Origin: Candidatus Nanopelagicaceae bacterium
GTDB taxonomy: Bacteria > Actinomycetota > Actinomycetes > Nanopelagicales > Nanopelagicaceae
Direction: 5' to 3'
Assembly: GCA_947454425.1 (NCBI GenBank)
Contig: CANGJV010000007.1
Span: forward strand, 1-33,977
DNA length: 33,977 nt
This document shows positions 18,112-29,810 of the stretch, piece by piece. The notes below the pieces were generated by a model. That model ran no database searches. It was not told the DNA's origin and saw only the letters and a list, made by a program, of their open reading frames with translations. Every line of letters begins with the position of its first letter. Positions within the stretch are counted from its first letter, which is position 1. A program made the position numbers and the translations under genes.

Positions 18112-18723
18112 ATGGCAACTAAGAAGCCGGCAAACGACGGCGCATTTCTTCTCAATACCCACGAACTACCTCGTCGTGCCGGTGAGATGAAAGAGTATGA
18201 ATTAGATGTGGACGCTCCCTTCCGAGTAGGAGTTCCATTAATTGCCGTTCCCGAAGGTGACTTGATTGAAATTGATGTACGTTGCGAATCAGTGACCGAA
18301 GGAATTCTCGTCACTGCAGATATCTTTGCGGTGGCGCTCGGCGAGTGCATCCGCTGTCTAGACCCAATCGAGCTTGAGATTGAACGTAAAATCCAAGAGC
18401 TCTATCGCTATGAACCCACCGACGATAGAGGTAAGAAGTCGCGCAAGAAGGATGAAGAGTTTGTCGACCTCGATGAGGAAGAAGTTCTCTATGTCATGGG
18501 GGAGCAGGTCAACCTCGAACTGCCGATCTTGGATGCAATTGTGCTGAGCCTGCCGGTCAACCCACTCTGCGATGAGGATTGCCTTGGACTCTGCCCCGAC
18601 TGTGGCGAGAAGTGGGAGAACCTTCCTGAGGATCACCAGCATGATGTGGTTGATGCCAGATGGGCCGGACTAGCTGGCTTGGCAGTAGAAGATGGGCCCG
18701 ATTTGGGCTCTAGCAATATTTAG
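18112..18723 (+). CDS. DUF177 (YceD) family protein
   Basis: GECIRCLDPIELEIERKIQELY and CDEDCLGLCPDCGEKW; directly upstream of rpmF. Confidence 0.9.
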   Translation: MATKKPANDGAFLLNTHELPRRAGEMKEYELDVDAPFRVGVPLIAVPEGDLIEIDVRCESVTEGILVTADIFAVALGECIRCLDPIELEIERKIQELYRYEPTDDRGKKSRKKDEEFVDLDEEEVLYVMGEQVNLELPILDAIVLSLPVNPLCDEDCLGLCPDCGEKWENLPEDHQHDVVDARWAGLAGLAVEDGPDLGSSNI

Positions 18724-18788
18724 GCGATACTTACGCCATATCCGCGCAGGCCTAGTGGCCCTCGCAGTCGAGTCAAAGGACGGTTACC

Positions 18789-18962
18789 GTGCCAGTACCA
18801 AAGCGAAAGATGTCTCGTTCGAAGACACGTTCACGCCGCGCAATGTGGAAGACAACTGCAGCATCACTTTCAAATTGCCCACAGTGCCAACAGCCAAAGC
18901 TCAACCACGTAGCTTGCCCAACATGTGGCACATACAACCGCCGTCAGGTTCTTGACGTCTAA
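18789..18962 (+). CDS. rpmF: 50S ribosomal protein L32 (57 aa; absent from the supplied ORF track)
   Basis: GTG start; VPVPKRKMSRSKTRSRRAMWKTTAASLSNCPQCQQPKLNHVACPTCGTYNRRQVLDV*; SD AAAGGA; CxxC pairs typical of zinc-binding L32. Confidence 0.95.
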   Translation: MPVPKRKMSRSKTRSRRAMWKTTAASLSNCPQCQQPKLNHVACPTCGTYNRRQVLDV

Positions 18963-18963
18963 T

Positions 18964-19641
18964 TTGTATTCAGAACTACTAGAGCAGCTCGGCGTCGAAA
19001 TTGATGCAGAACTGCTCGAGTTAGCTTTCACCCACCGTTCATTTGCCTACGAGGCAGGACTTACAGCAACCAACGAGCGCCTTGAATTTCTAGGCGATTC
19101 TGTTCTTGGAATGATTGTCACAGACGAGCTCTATCGCAAGTATCCAGATCTTGATGAGAGCCGTCTATCACCACTTCGTTCTGGCATCGTCAATATGCGA
19201 GCCTTGGCCGATATTGCGCGCTCGCTCTCTTTAGGTAAGTACATCCGTCTTGGTAAAGGCGAAGAAGTCACAAATGGTCGAGATAAAAATTCACTCCTCG
19301 CAGATGCATTTGAAGCGCTGATTGGCGCGCTCTATATTTCACAAGGCTTTGCAAAAACCTCTGATTGTCTTTTAAAACTAATCACCCCAACACTGACCAG
19401 CGCAATGGCAATGGGCTCAGGCCTTGATGGCAAGACTGCCTTACAAGAGCTCGTTGCTTCACTTGGAAAATCCACCCTCGAATATCAAGTAACTATGAGC
19501 GGACCTGATCACGATAAAAGTTTTGAGGCAACCGCAATTGTAGGTGGCGTGCCGATTGCAGTTGGAAATGGAAAGAGCAAGAGAGAAGCAGAGCAAGCGG
19601 CTGCACGTAGCGCTTTTACAATTCTTGAAGCGCACGAATAA
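18964..19641 (+). CDS. rnc: Ribonuclease III
   Basis: LAFTHRSFAYEAG, NERLEFLGDSVLGMIVTDELYRKYP, DAFEALIGALYISQG, C-terminal dsRBD. Start likely TTG 18964 just after the rpmF stop; ORF-track ATG 18925 lies inside rpmF. Confidence 0.95.
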   Translation: MYSELLEQLGVEIDAELLELAFTHRSFAYEAGLTATNERLEFLGDSVLGMIVTDELYRKYPDLDESRLSPLRSGIVNMRALADIARSLSLGKYIRLGKGEEVTNGRDKNSLLADAFEALIGALYISQGFAKTSDCLLKLITPTLTSAMAMGSGLDGKTALQELVASLGKSTLEYQVTMSGPDHDKSFEATAIVGGVPIAVGNGKSKREAEQAAARSAFTILEAHE

Positions 19642-19706
19642 TTTCTCGTAAACCCTCAAGTACAAGTTGAGCTGAGTCGCATTTATCTCTAAACCCGTCG
19701 GCAAGG

Positions 19707-19712
19707 TAGGTT
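19707..19712 (+). promoter_or_regulatory. Predicted -10 hexamer, leaderless start of smc
   Basis: TAGGTT 6 nt before GTG 19719; no SD. Confidence 0.5.
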
Positions 19713-19718
19713 AACGCC

Positions 19719-22700
19719 GTGTATTTGAAGAGTCTGACCCTCAAAGGATTTAAATCCTTTGCATCTGCGACGACCCTTCGCCTCGAACCAGGAATCACCT
19801 GCGTGGTCGGTCCAAATGGTTCCGGAAAATCAAACGTAGTAGATGCTCTCACTTGGGTAATGGGTGAGCAGGGCGCGAAATCTCTTCGCGGTGGAAAAAT
19901 GGAAGACGTTATCTTCGCTGGCACATCCGGCCGCGCTCCGCTCGGTCGCGCCGAGGTAGCGGTAACGATCGACAATAGTGATGGCGCACTAAATATCGAT
20001 TACACCGAAGTTACCATTTCAAGAATTCTCTTCCGTAATGGGCAGAGCGAATATCAAATAAATGGTGAAGCATCCCGACTGCTCGATATCCAAGAACTAC
20101 TTTCAGATTCTGGTATCGGCCGCGAAATGCACGTCATTGTTGGTCAAGGTCAGCTTGATGCAATCCTGATGGCAACTCCCGAAGAACGTCGCGCATATAT
20201 TGAAGAAGCAGCTGGAGTTCTTAAGCATCGTAAGCGTAAAGAGAAGGCAATTCGCAAACTTGATTCGATGCAGACAAACTTGGCTCGTATCAACGACCTC
20301 ACTGTCGAACTTCGCCGTCAACTTCGCCCATTGGGTAAGCAAGCTGAGGTAGCGAAGAAAGCTGCCACTATTCAGGCCGATCTTCGCGATGCACGTCTTC
20401 GTCTGCTGGCAGATGATTACATCGCTTTCTCAAAGACACTTGATGCAGAAGTTGCAGATGAGAACGCATTACGCGAACGTCGTGCAACGGTAGATGCTGC
20501 GCTAGATAAGGCGCGTCGCCGCGAAGAAGAGCTCGATGCGCAAGCGGTCGTTGAAACTCCGATGTTAATCTCGGCGCAGGAGACTTTCTATAATTTATCT
20601 GGGTTGCGTGAAAAATTCCGCAGCACGCAATCTTTAGCGCAAGAGCGCTCCCGCTTCTTAGCGGAAGAGGCAGAAGAGGCTCGCTCTGCTGGAAGAGACC
20701 CAGAGGCGCTAGAAGCGGAAGCTGCCTCACTTCTTCAAGAAGAGTCTCGATTGCGAGCAGAGACGACAGCTGCTGAAACAGCCCTTGTCGCTGCAACAAC
20801 AAAACTTTCTGAACTTGAATCAACTCTCAAAGCAGAAGAGGCAACAATCGATGCCGCCCTTCGTGCGATTGCAGATCAACGAGAAGGCACTGCCCGCCAA
20901 GAGGGGCATATCAAGTCTCTCCAAGCCAGACTTGAAGCCAATGCGGAAGAAATTACGAGATTGACGGCAGCACGTGCAGAGGCGCAATCACGAGTCGATC
21001 AGGCAAAGGCTTCTTACAGCCAGTTCGAAATGGAGATTGCCGGCGCAGATGCAGGAGAACTCGGACTCGATTCACAATTTGAAATTGCTAAAGGCGCACT
21101 CGAAAACGCTAAGAAGAAGCATGCAGATCTTGTTGAAAATGAGCGCCAGGCCGATCGTGAGCGCAATTCGGTTGAATCAAAGTTGGAAGCAATTCGCCTT
21201 ACTTCGCAATCACGTGATGGCGCAGCGGCATTAGTCCGTGACTCACGCGGTGTAAATCTCCTTGGAAGCATTGCTTCATTGATTCAAATTGATAATGGTT
21301 GGGAAGCTGCAACTGCCGCAGCGCTTGGCTCTTTAGCCGATGCAGTGGTCGTTCGTGATATCAACGCCGCAGTAACTGCACTGACAACTTTGCGCAGCGA
21401 AAACTTAGGCCAAGCTGATGTACTGGTCTATCAGCCAGGTATGGCATCTGCTCATAGCGTGCCGGGAAATCTCACCTCACTTCTATCGCATGTTCGCTCT
21501 AGCGAAATTTCTGAGCTCCTCAATCAACTCCTTGGCAGCACAGTTGTGGTTGAAAAGGCGCGAGATGCCGAGAACATTCTTCGCGAAAATAAGAATCTCA
21601 CCGTTGTCACTCGTGATGGCGATGTCATTACGGCCAACCGAGCACGTGGTGGCTCGGCTTCTTCTAACTCTCTCATCGAAATCCAATCTCTGATCAGCAA
21701 GCTAGAATCACAGCTTGCAGAATTGACTCAAAGTTGCGATCGACTTAAGTTCGAAATCTCAACCGCCGCTACTGAAGTTGACGCTCGACAAGGAGATTTT
21801 GATGTTGCACTTGCTCAGCTCAACGAATCTGATGCGCGCATTGCGGCGCTGACCGAACAGCTTGCTGTATCTGGCCAGAATATGAAGTCAGCGTCGGCTG
21901 AGGTGGATCGCTTAACTCAAGCAATCTCCGAAGCGAGTGCAGCAAAGACTCGCGACGAGAGCGAACTTCTAATTGCGCAATCACAGTTGGGACAACACGG
22001 TGAGATTTCAGAGCCGGATCGCGCTACCGCAGAGAGGTTGCGAGAAGAAGTATCAGCATCGCGCACTTCTCAGATGGAAGCCAGACTTGCCGTTCGCACC
22101 TCAGAAGAACGAGTAACTTCAATCGCTGCACGCGTTCAATCTCTGAAGGATTCAGCCAAGGCAGAACGTGATGCATCCGAGCGTGCCGTACTCCGACGCG
22201 GTGCGCGTGCACGAGGCGCAATTATCTCGCAAGCAATTGCAGAGGCAGCCTATGAAGCTCTTATTCATATCGAACGCTCTATCGCCAAGAGTTCTGCCGA
22301 GCGCCAAAGACTTGAGAACTCACGTAATGAACGTGATAGCGAGACATTGACAGTTCGTACTCGAGGTCGCGAACTCACCGCAGAGCTCGATCAACTTACG
22401 ACCAGTGTTCACAAGGATGAGATTGCACGCGCCGAACAGCGAATGCGTATTGAAGTTCTCGAGAACAAGGCAGTCGAAGAACTCGGTATCGATATTCCTA
22501 CCTTAATCAGCGAATACGGCCCAGATAAAGATGTACCAACATTTATCGAAACCGAAGATGGCGAAGTTGTTGCAACTGAGCTCATTCCTTATCGTCGCGA
22601 TCAACAAGAGAAGCGCCTGGCTTCAGCCGAACGCTCATTGAATTTGCTTGGAAAGATCAACCCACTCGCACTTGAAGAGTACAACGCACTGGAAGAGCGA

Positions 22701-23255
22701 TTGAAGTTCTTGGCAGAGCAGCTAGAAGACCTCAAGCGCACCAAAAAAGATCTGCTAGATATCATCAAGGAAGTCGATGACAAGGTGCAAGAAGTATTTA
22801 TGGAGGCTTACACAGAGGTAGCTGCTCACTTCAAGGATATCTTCGGTCGTCTCTTCCCAGGTGGTGAAGGAAAGTTGTTCCTCTCAAATCCTGATGACCT
22901 TCTCAACACTGGTGTCGATGTAGAAGCCCGCCCACCAGGAAAGCGCGTCAAGCGACTCTCACTGTTATCAGGTGGCGAGAAGTCACTCACCGCTGTTGCC
23001 ATGCTCGTTGCAATCTTTAAATCACGACCAAGTCCTTTCTATGTGCTCGATGAAGTTGAAGCCGCGCTCGATGATGTCAACCTTGGACGTTTACTTGGAA
23101 TTATGGAAGAACTTCGCGAAAGTTCTCAGTTGATTGTCATTACTCACCAAAAGCGCACCATGGAAATTGCTGATGCGCTCTACGGTGTAACGATGCGCGG
23201 CGATGGCGTCACTGAAGTTATTTCACAGCGTCTGCGCGAATCCACTAACGCATAA
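19719..23255 (+). CDS. smc: Chromosome segregation protein SMC
   Basis: MYLKSLTLKGFKSFAS...GPNGSGKSNVVDALTWVMGEQ, long coiled coils with hinge, LLSGGEKSLTAVAMLVAIFKSRPSPFYVLDEVEAALDD. Confidence 0.98.
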   Translation: MYLKSLTLKGFKSFASATTLRLEPGITCVVGPNGSGKSNVVDALTWVMGEQGAKSLRGGKMEDVIFAGTSGRAPLGRAEVAVTIDNSDGALNIDYTEVTISRILFRNGQSEYQINGEASRLLDIQELLSDSGIGREMHVIVGQGQLDAILMATPEERRAYIEEAAGVLKHRKRKEKAIRKLDSMQTNLARINDLTVELRRQLRPLGKQAEVAKKAATIQADLRDARLRLLADDYIAFSKTLDAEVADENALRERRATVDAALDKARRREEELDAQAVVETPMLISAQETFYNLSGLREKFRSTQSLAQERSRFLAEEAEEARSAGRDPEALEAEAASLLQEESRLRAETTAAETALVAATTKLSELESTLKAEEATIDAALRAIADQREGTARQEGHIKSLQARLEANAEEITRLTAARAEAQSRVDQAKASYSQFEMEIAGADAGELGLDSQFEIAKGALENAKKKHADLVENERQADRERNSVESKLEAIRLTSQSRDGAAALVRDSRGVNLLGSIASLIQIDNGWEAATAAALGSLADAVVVRDINAAVTALTTLRSENLGQADVLVYQPGMASAHSVPGNLTSLLSHVRSSEISELLNQLLGSTVVVEKARDAENILRENKNLTVVTRDGDVITANRARGGSASSNSLIEIQSLISKLESQLAELTQSCDRLKFEISTAATEVDARQGDFDVALAQLNESDARIAALTEQLAVSGQNMKSASAEVDRLTQAISEASAAKTRDESELLIAQSQLGQHGEISEPDRATAERLREEVSASRTSQMEARLAVRTSEERVTSIAARVQSLKDSAKAERDASERAVLRRGARARGAIISQAIAEAAYEALIHIERSIAKSSAERQRLENSRNERDSETLTVRTRGRELTAELDQLTTSVHKDEIARAEQRMRIEVLENKAVEELGIDIPTLISEYGPDKDVPTFIETEDGEVVATELIPYRRDQQEKRLASAERSLNLLGKINPLALEEYNALEERLKFLAEQLEDLKRTKKDLLDIIKEVDDKVQEVFMEAYTEVAAHFKDIFGRLFPGGEGKLFLSNPDDLLNTGVDVEARPPGKRVKRLSLLSGGEKSLTAVAMLVAIFKSRPSPFYVLDEVEAALDDVNLGRLLGIMEELRESSQLIVITHQKRTMEIADALYGVTMRGDGVTEVISQRLRESTNA

Positions 23256-23269
23256 CGGCTAGAAATTTC

Positions 23270-24106
23270 ATGGGTCTCTTCTCTCGCTTCGTCTCAAAAC
23301 TAAAAGGCGAATCAACTGCCTCAGCCCTCGATTGGAATGAACTTACCGCCGAACTCTTAGCTGCCGATCTCGGCCCAGCGCTTACTGAGAAACTAATCGA
23401 GGAAGCAAAGAAAATTAAAGGCGATGACGCTGAAGCCGCGATGCGAGAAATATTGCGCAGCCATCTTTCGCAGAAGAGTCGAACGCTTGCTGCACCAGCT
23501 GCTCCCGCTGTCATTCTCGTCGTTGGAGTCAACGGTGTCGGAAAGACAACATCGGTTGCAAAACTTGCCGCTTACCTTCAATCACATTCTCATTCGCTGG
23601 TCCTTGGTGCCGCTGACACTTTTCGCGCAGCAGCCGTTGAACAGCTTTCAACGTGGGGCGCACGGGTGGGTGTCGACGTCATTACCGGAAAAGATCAGAG
23701 TGAACCGGCTTCGGTTGCCTTTGATGCAGTAAAGCGAGCCATCGAAATCGGTAGTGAATATGTCCTGATTGATACTGCAGGTCGCCTCCATAACAAGAGC
23801 GATCTCATGGCAGAGCTTGGCAAAATTAAGAGGGTAATCGAAAAGAGCGCACAAGTCTCTGAGGTGCTACTGGTGATTGATGGCACAACTGGCCAAAATG
23901 GTCTGGCCCAAGCAAAGCTATTTAGTGAGGCAGTTGCGGTGACTGGGCTGATAGTGACAAAGCTGGATGGAAGCGCGCGCGGGGGAGTCGCACTCGCCAT
24001 TGAAGATCAGCTAGACCTACCCATTAAATTTATCGGTACCGGTGAGGCGCTCGGGGATTTTGCCCCCTTTGAGAGCGAGAAGTACATCGATGGGCTCATC
24101 TCCTAA
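23270..24106 (+). CDS. ftsY: Signal recognition particle receptor FtsY (short, NG domain only)
   Basis: MGLFSRFVSKLKGE N-terminal helix; GVNGVGKTTSVAKLAAYL, DTFRAAAVEQL, DTAGRLHNKSDLMAEL, TKLDGSARGG. Confidence 0.96.
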   Translation: MGLFSRFVSKLKGESTASALDWNELTAELLAADLGPALTEKLIEEAKKIKGDDAEAAMREILRSHLSQKSRTLAAPAAPAVILVVGVNGVGKTTSVAKLAAYLQSHSHSLVLGAADTFRAAAVEQLSTWGARVGVDVITGKDQSEPASVAFDAVKRAIEIGSEYVLIDTAGRLHNKSDLMAELGKIKRVIEKSAQVSEVLLVIDGTTGQNGLAQAKLFSEAVAVTGLIVTKLDGSARGGVALAIEDQLDLPIKFIGTGEALGDFAPFESEKYIDGLIS

Positions 24107-24151
24107 GTAACATCACTGAAACATTTGCCCCTATTTTGTTTCATCCCATTA
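24107..24151. promoter_or_regulatory. Candidate GlnR-type boxes upstream of amt
   Basis: GTAAC-ATCACT-GAAAC (24107-24122) fits gTnAc-n6-GaAAc; a second, inverted near-match GTTAA-TGGGAT-GAAAC on the minus strand lies just downstream (GTTTCATCCCATTAAC on +). Confidence 0.5.
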
Positions 24152-24248
24152 ACGCGCCACGCCACATCCTGTAACCACCATTTGCGACCTTATGCCCATC
24201 TCAATGGCGAGTTCTCACACGATTTAAATATATAAGCGAGGTAGGCAC

Positions 24249-25888
<1,640 letters not shown>

Positions 25889-25915
25889 TTCTGCTCATTG
25901 AGCTTGTTTGCAGAA

Positions 25916-25921
25916 TAGAAT
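25916..25921 (+). promoter_or_regulatory. Predicted -10 hexamer, leaderless start of glnD
   Basis: TAGAAT 6 nt before ATG 25928; no SD. Confidence 0.6.
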
Positions 25922-25927
25922 TGAGCC

Positions 25928-28189
25928 ATGGGTACACGAGAGAGGCGAGCTAGATCTAACGAAAATGATCGGCTGATCTCAGAACTCTTTCTTGCAAGTG
26001 GTGCGGATTCAGAAGAGGTAGCTATCGCCGCGGTCGGAAGTTTCGGCCGCGGCGAACTATCGCCCGGGTCAGATTTAGATATTGTCATTATTCACACCGG
26101 TTCATACTCAATCGAGAAGTTGAGCGAAATCGTTAATGCGATTCTCTACCCATTATGGGATAGAAAACTAAAGGTTGATCACTCAGTACGAACTCGAAAT
26201 GAAGTTCGTGCCGCGCTCCAGGAAGATCTCAAAGTAGCGATGGGCCTTCTCGATATCCGCCTCATCTGCGGAAGTGCATCGCTACTCTCTGATATTCAGA
26301 CAATGGCATTGGAAATTTGGCGAAAAGATTCGAAGAAATTTCTCCCTCGCCTAAGGCAGACTTTAGAAGAGCGATATGAAAGAAATGGCGAGCTCGCATA
26401 CCTACTCGAACCCGACCTAAAAGAATCTCGTGGCGGATTACGTGACATCACTGCACTTCGAGCAATTAACACCTCTTCTGTAATCGCACTGCCAATGGAG
26501 AGAATCAGTCAAGCAGAATCGCTTCTCTTAACCGTTCGAGAAGCGCTCCATACCGTGAGCGGTCGCGATAAAGATCGTCTTCTCTTTGCCGAGCAAGATA
26601 AAGTTGCCGAGTTACTCAATTACGCAGATGCAGATATTTTGATGAGCGAAGTTGCCCAATCCGCTCGAGCAGTCGATTACTTAATGCAGATGGCTTGGCA
26701 TAGCTACGACCACCAACCTAAAGCTGGTCTGACAAAGTTTTGGAATAAATCTGGAGAAAAAGAAGTCGCCCCTGGAGTAATCGTTACCAACAATGAAGTC
26801 CTTATCGATTCTCAAGTCGACATCGATGAGGATCCCGTTATTGGATTACGGGCAGCGGCTACCGCAGCTCAACTCGGCTTAAGACTTTCTTTTGATGCAC
26901 TTCGAACTTATTCCGATTCACTAGCCGTTGGTAGGGGAGCGCTTCCGCAACCTTGGCCACGAGAAGCACGCGAACATCTGATTGCTTTAATTGGTGCGGG
27001 CCCGGCGATGGTTGAAATATTTGAAGCACTTGATCAAGAGGAGATCCTCTTTCATTGGATTCCAGAATGGACAGGTGTTCGCTCTCTTCCACAACGCAAT
27101 GTTCTTCACCGCCATACCGTTGACCGACATATGGTGGAGACAGCAGTTTCTGCCGCTGCCCTTACACGTGAAGTACACCGCCCAGATTTACTCTTATTTA
27201 CTTCGCTCTTTCATGACATCGGAAAAGGCACGGAGGCAGATCACTCTCTTCGAGGTGCTGAGTTAATTAAACCCCTAGCGACAAGGATTGGTTTCAATCC
27301 GCGAGATGTTGAGACGATTCAGACACTCATCCAGCACCATCTCCTCTTATCTGCCACTGCCACACGACGCGATCTCAATGATCCGGCGACTATTGCCACC
27401 GTTGTTGAGGCGATCACAGATGTGGGAACACTCGAGTTATTGCACGCGCTCAGTATCGCCGATGGTGAGGCCACAGGTCGGGCAGCGTGGAGCGATTGGA
27501 AAGCATCGCTTGTCAGTGATCTCGTTGGTAAAACAAAACTCGCCCTTACAGATAACACCGTTGTGCCACAACCAGAATTATCGGCCAGCCAAATTACTCG
27601 AGCTGCATCTAGAACTCTTGATGTCACAATCGAAGATCGCGGGGGAGTCTATGCAGTTGAGATAATTTCTCCGGATAAGACAGGACTGCTTTCGATTGTG
27701 GCAGGTGTTCTTAATCTGCTCCGTCTTGATGTACGAAGTGCGCGCACCAAGACTGTTGATGGAGTCGCTGTCATGGAGTGGATTGTTATTCCAGATCCCA
27801 ATGTTGATGAGTTAACCAGTGAAGAATTACAACGTGAGCTCGTTAAGGGCTTAGATGGCGAAGAGAAATTAGCTGAGCGAATTCAGGCCCGGATTGAGGC
27901 CTATGCGCAGATGCCGACAATTCCAGTGCCTGCGCCGATAGTAGAAACTTTTATGGATGCAGCCACCGATGCCACAATCATTGAAGTGCGAAGCCATGAT
28001 CGGCCAGCCCTGCTCTTTTCAATCGGCGACATGGTCAGAAAATGTAATATCGATATCAGATCTGCAATCGTGACAACTCTTGGCGCTGAGGCGATTGATA
28101 CCTTATATGTGACCGAAGTAGGCGGTGGCGTACTCACTGCAGAGCGAGCAAGCGAAGTCGCGTCGCGAATCCAAGCATCTCTGAAGTAG
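25928..28189 (+). CDS. glnD: [Protein-PII] uridylyl/adenylyltransferase GlnD
   Basis: GSFGRGELSPGSDLDIVII nucleotidyltransferase motif, HRHTVDRHMVET...FHDIGKGTEADHS HD domain, two C-terminal ACT domains; follows amt-glnK. Confidence 0.95.
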   Translation: MGTRERRARSNENDRLISELFLASGADSEEVAIAAVGSFGRGELSPGSDLDIVIIHTGSYSIEKLSEIVNAILYPLWDRKLKVDHSVRTRNEVRAALQEDLKVAMGLLDIRLICGSASLLSDIQTMALEIWRKDSKKFLPRLRQTLEERYERNGELAYLLEPDLKESRGGLRDITALRAINTSSVIALPMERISQAESLLLTVREALHTVSGRDKDRLLFAEQDKVAELLNYADADILMSEVAQSARAVDYLMQMAWHSYDHQPKAGLTKFWNKSGEKEVAPGVIVTNNEVLIDSQVDIDEDPVIGLRAAATAAQLGLRLSFDALRTYSDSLAVGRGALPQPWPREAREHLIALIGAGPAMVEIFEALDQEEILFHWIPEWTGVRSLPQRNVLHRHTVDRHMVETAVSAAALTREVHRPDLLLFTSLFHDIGKGTEADHSLRGAELIKPLATRIGFNPRDVETIQTLIQHHLLLSATATRRDLNDPATIATVVEAITDVGTLELLHALSIADGEATGRAAWSDWKASLVSDLVGKTKLALTDNTVVPQPELSASQITRAASRTLDVTIEDRGGVYAVEIISPDKTGLLSIVAGVLNLLRLDVRSARTKTVDGVAVMEWIVIPDPNVDELTSEELQRELVKGLDGEEKLAERIQARIEAYAQMPTIPVPAPIVETFMDAATDATIIEVRSHDRPALLFSIGDMVRKCNIDIRSAIVTTLGAEAIDTLYVTEVGGGVLTAERASEVASRIQASLK

Positions 28190-28200
28190 GCTCTGCAACT

Positions 28201-29652
28201 ATGTTCGATGCGCTCTCATCTAAAATCTCAGGGGTCTTCGGCTCACTTCGCAATCGGGGCAAACTCTCTGCTAGCGATATCGAAAATACTGCCGCTGAAA
28301 TTCGTCAAGCGTTGCTTGAGGCAGATGTAGCACTTCCAGTAGTTGATAGTTTCATTGAGAAGGTAAGAGTTGGTTCGCTCGAACTTCTACCAACACTTCA
28401 ATCCGGTGTTAATCAAGCGCAAGCGATATTCGAACTAGTAAATAAAGAGCTGACCGAGATTCTTGGTGGCGGTGCACGTCGGGTCCGTTATGCAAAGAAT
28501 CCACCAACGGTAATCATGCTTGCTGGACTTCAAGGAGCAGGTAAGACGACCTTGGCAGCAAAGCTCGCTAAGTTCTATAAAGATCAAGGTGATACACCGA
28601 TTCTGGTCGCCTCAGATTTACAGCGCCCCAATGCCGTCAATCAATTGCAAGTCGTGGGTGAATCAGTGGGCGTGCCAGTTTTTGCACCAGAGCCTGGCAA
28701 TGGTGCGGGCAATCCAGTAGAAGTTGCCCGGGCAGGTGTTGCATTTGCAAAGTCAAAGCTTCACAACATGGTCATTGTTGACACTGCAGGACGACTTGGT
28801 GTCGATCAAGATTTGATGGCAGAGGCGACTGCCATTCGCGATGCAATCAACCCAAATGAAATTCTCTTTGTCGTAGATGCGATGATCGGACAAGATGCGG
28901 TTAAAACCGCTGCGGCATTCCGCGATGGCGTTGGATTTGATGGGGTAGTTCTCACCAAACTCGATGGCGATGCGCGAGGTGGAGCCGCGCTTTCGATTGC
29001 TTCACTTACTGGTCGCCCAATTATGTTTGTATCAACCGGCGAGAAGATTTCTGACTTTGATATTTTCTATCCAGAACGTATGGCATCTCGCATCCTCGGT
29101 AAGGGCGATGTTGCAACTCTGGCAGAACAGGCACAGAAGGCATTTGATCCCAAGACAACACAAAAGCTGGAAGAGAAGTTCATCAAGGGTGAAGATTTCA
29201 CCTTAGAAGATTTCTTGGAGCAGTTAGAGGCGATGTCGAAGATGGGAAATATGGGCAAGCTCCTTGGAATGTTGCCTGGTGCCGGGGCGATGAAGAAACA
29301 GATTGATAACTTTGATGAATCCGAGATCACGCGTACCAAGGCAATCGTGCAATCGATGACTCCGGCAGAAAGACGCGACCTCAAGATTCTCAACGGATCA
29401 CGACGAGCCCGTATCGCTGCTGGTTCTGGTCGCGCAGTCTCAGATGTAAATAAACTGGTCGAAAAGTTCACCGCCGCCCAGAAGATGATGAAACAGATGC
29501 GTGGCGGCAAGGGGCAGGCGATGGCGCAATTGCCTCCCGGAATGGCCCTGCCTCCAGGAATGGCCCTGCCTCCTGCCCCTAAGCCTGCCCACCAGCCACA
29601 TAAGAAGAAATCTCGCTCAGGAAACCCTGCTAAACGAGCGCTCGAGAGCTAA
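28201..29652 (+). CDS. ffh: Signal recognition particle protein Ffh
   Basis: [48 protein letters not shown]-terminal Met-rich M domain. Confidence 0.97.
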   Translation: MFDALSSKISGVFGSLRNRGKLSASDIENTAAEIRQALLEADVALPVVDSFIEKVRVGSLELLPTLQSGVNQAQAIFELVNKELTEILGGGARRVRYAKNPPTVIMLAGLQGAGKTTLAAKLAKFYKDQGDTPILVASDLQRPNAVNQLQVVGESVGVPVFAPEPGNGAGNPVEVARAGVAFAKSKLHNMVIVDTAGRLGVDQDLMAEATAIRDAINPNEILFVVDAMIGQDAVKTAAAFRDGVGFDGVVLTKLDGDARGGAALSIASLTGRPIMFVSTGEKISDFDIFYPERMASRILGKGDVATLAEQAQKAFDPKTTQKLEEKFIKGEDFTLEDFLEQLEAMSKMGNMGKLLGMLPGAGAMKKQIDNFDESEITRTKAIVQSMTPAERRDLKILNGSRRARIAAGSGRAVSDVNKLVEKFTAAQKMMKQMRGGKGQAMAQLPPGMALPPGMALPPAPKPAHQPHKKKSRSGNPAKRALES

Positions 29653-29722
29653 CGGCCGATTTCCGTATAGCCGGAGAGACTGGCAGAATAAGCAACCTGT
29701 TGAAGGGCCCTCTACCCCTACA

Positions 29723-29746
29723 ACATCCAAATCCATCGTTGGATGT
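29723..29746. repeat. Perfect 8-bp inverted repeat in the rpsP leader
   Basis: ACATCCAA-ATCCATCG-TTGGATGT. Confidence 0.7.
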
Positions 29747-29810
29747 CCATCGTTACGCACCCCGCTGTAACAAGGTCACGCTGACACACATTTTTAGGAG
29801 CACTACCACT

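Noticed and set aside
24194-24229. 11-codon ORF MPISMASSHTI upstream of amt
   Set aside because: No SD, no -10 at leaderless spacing, far too short to distinguish from chance.
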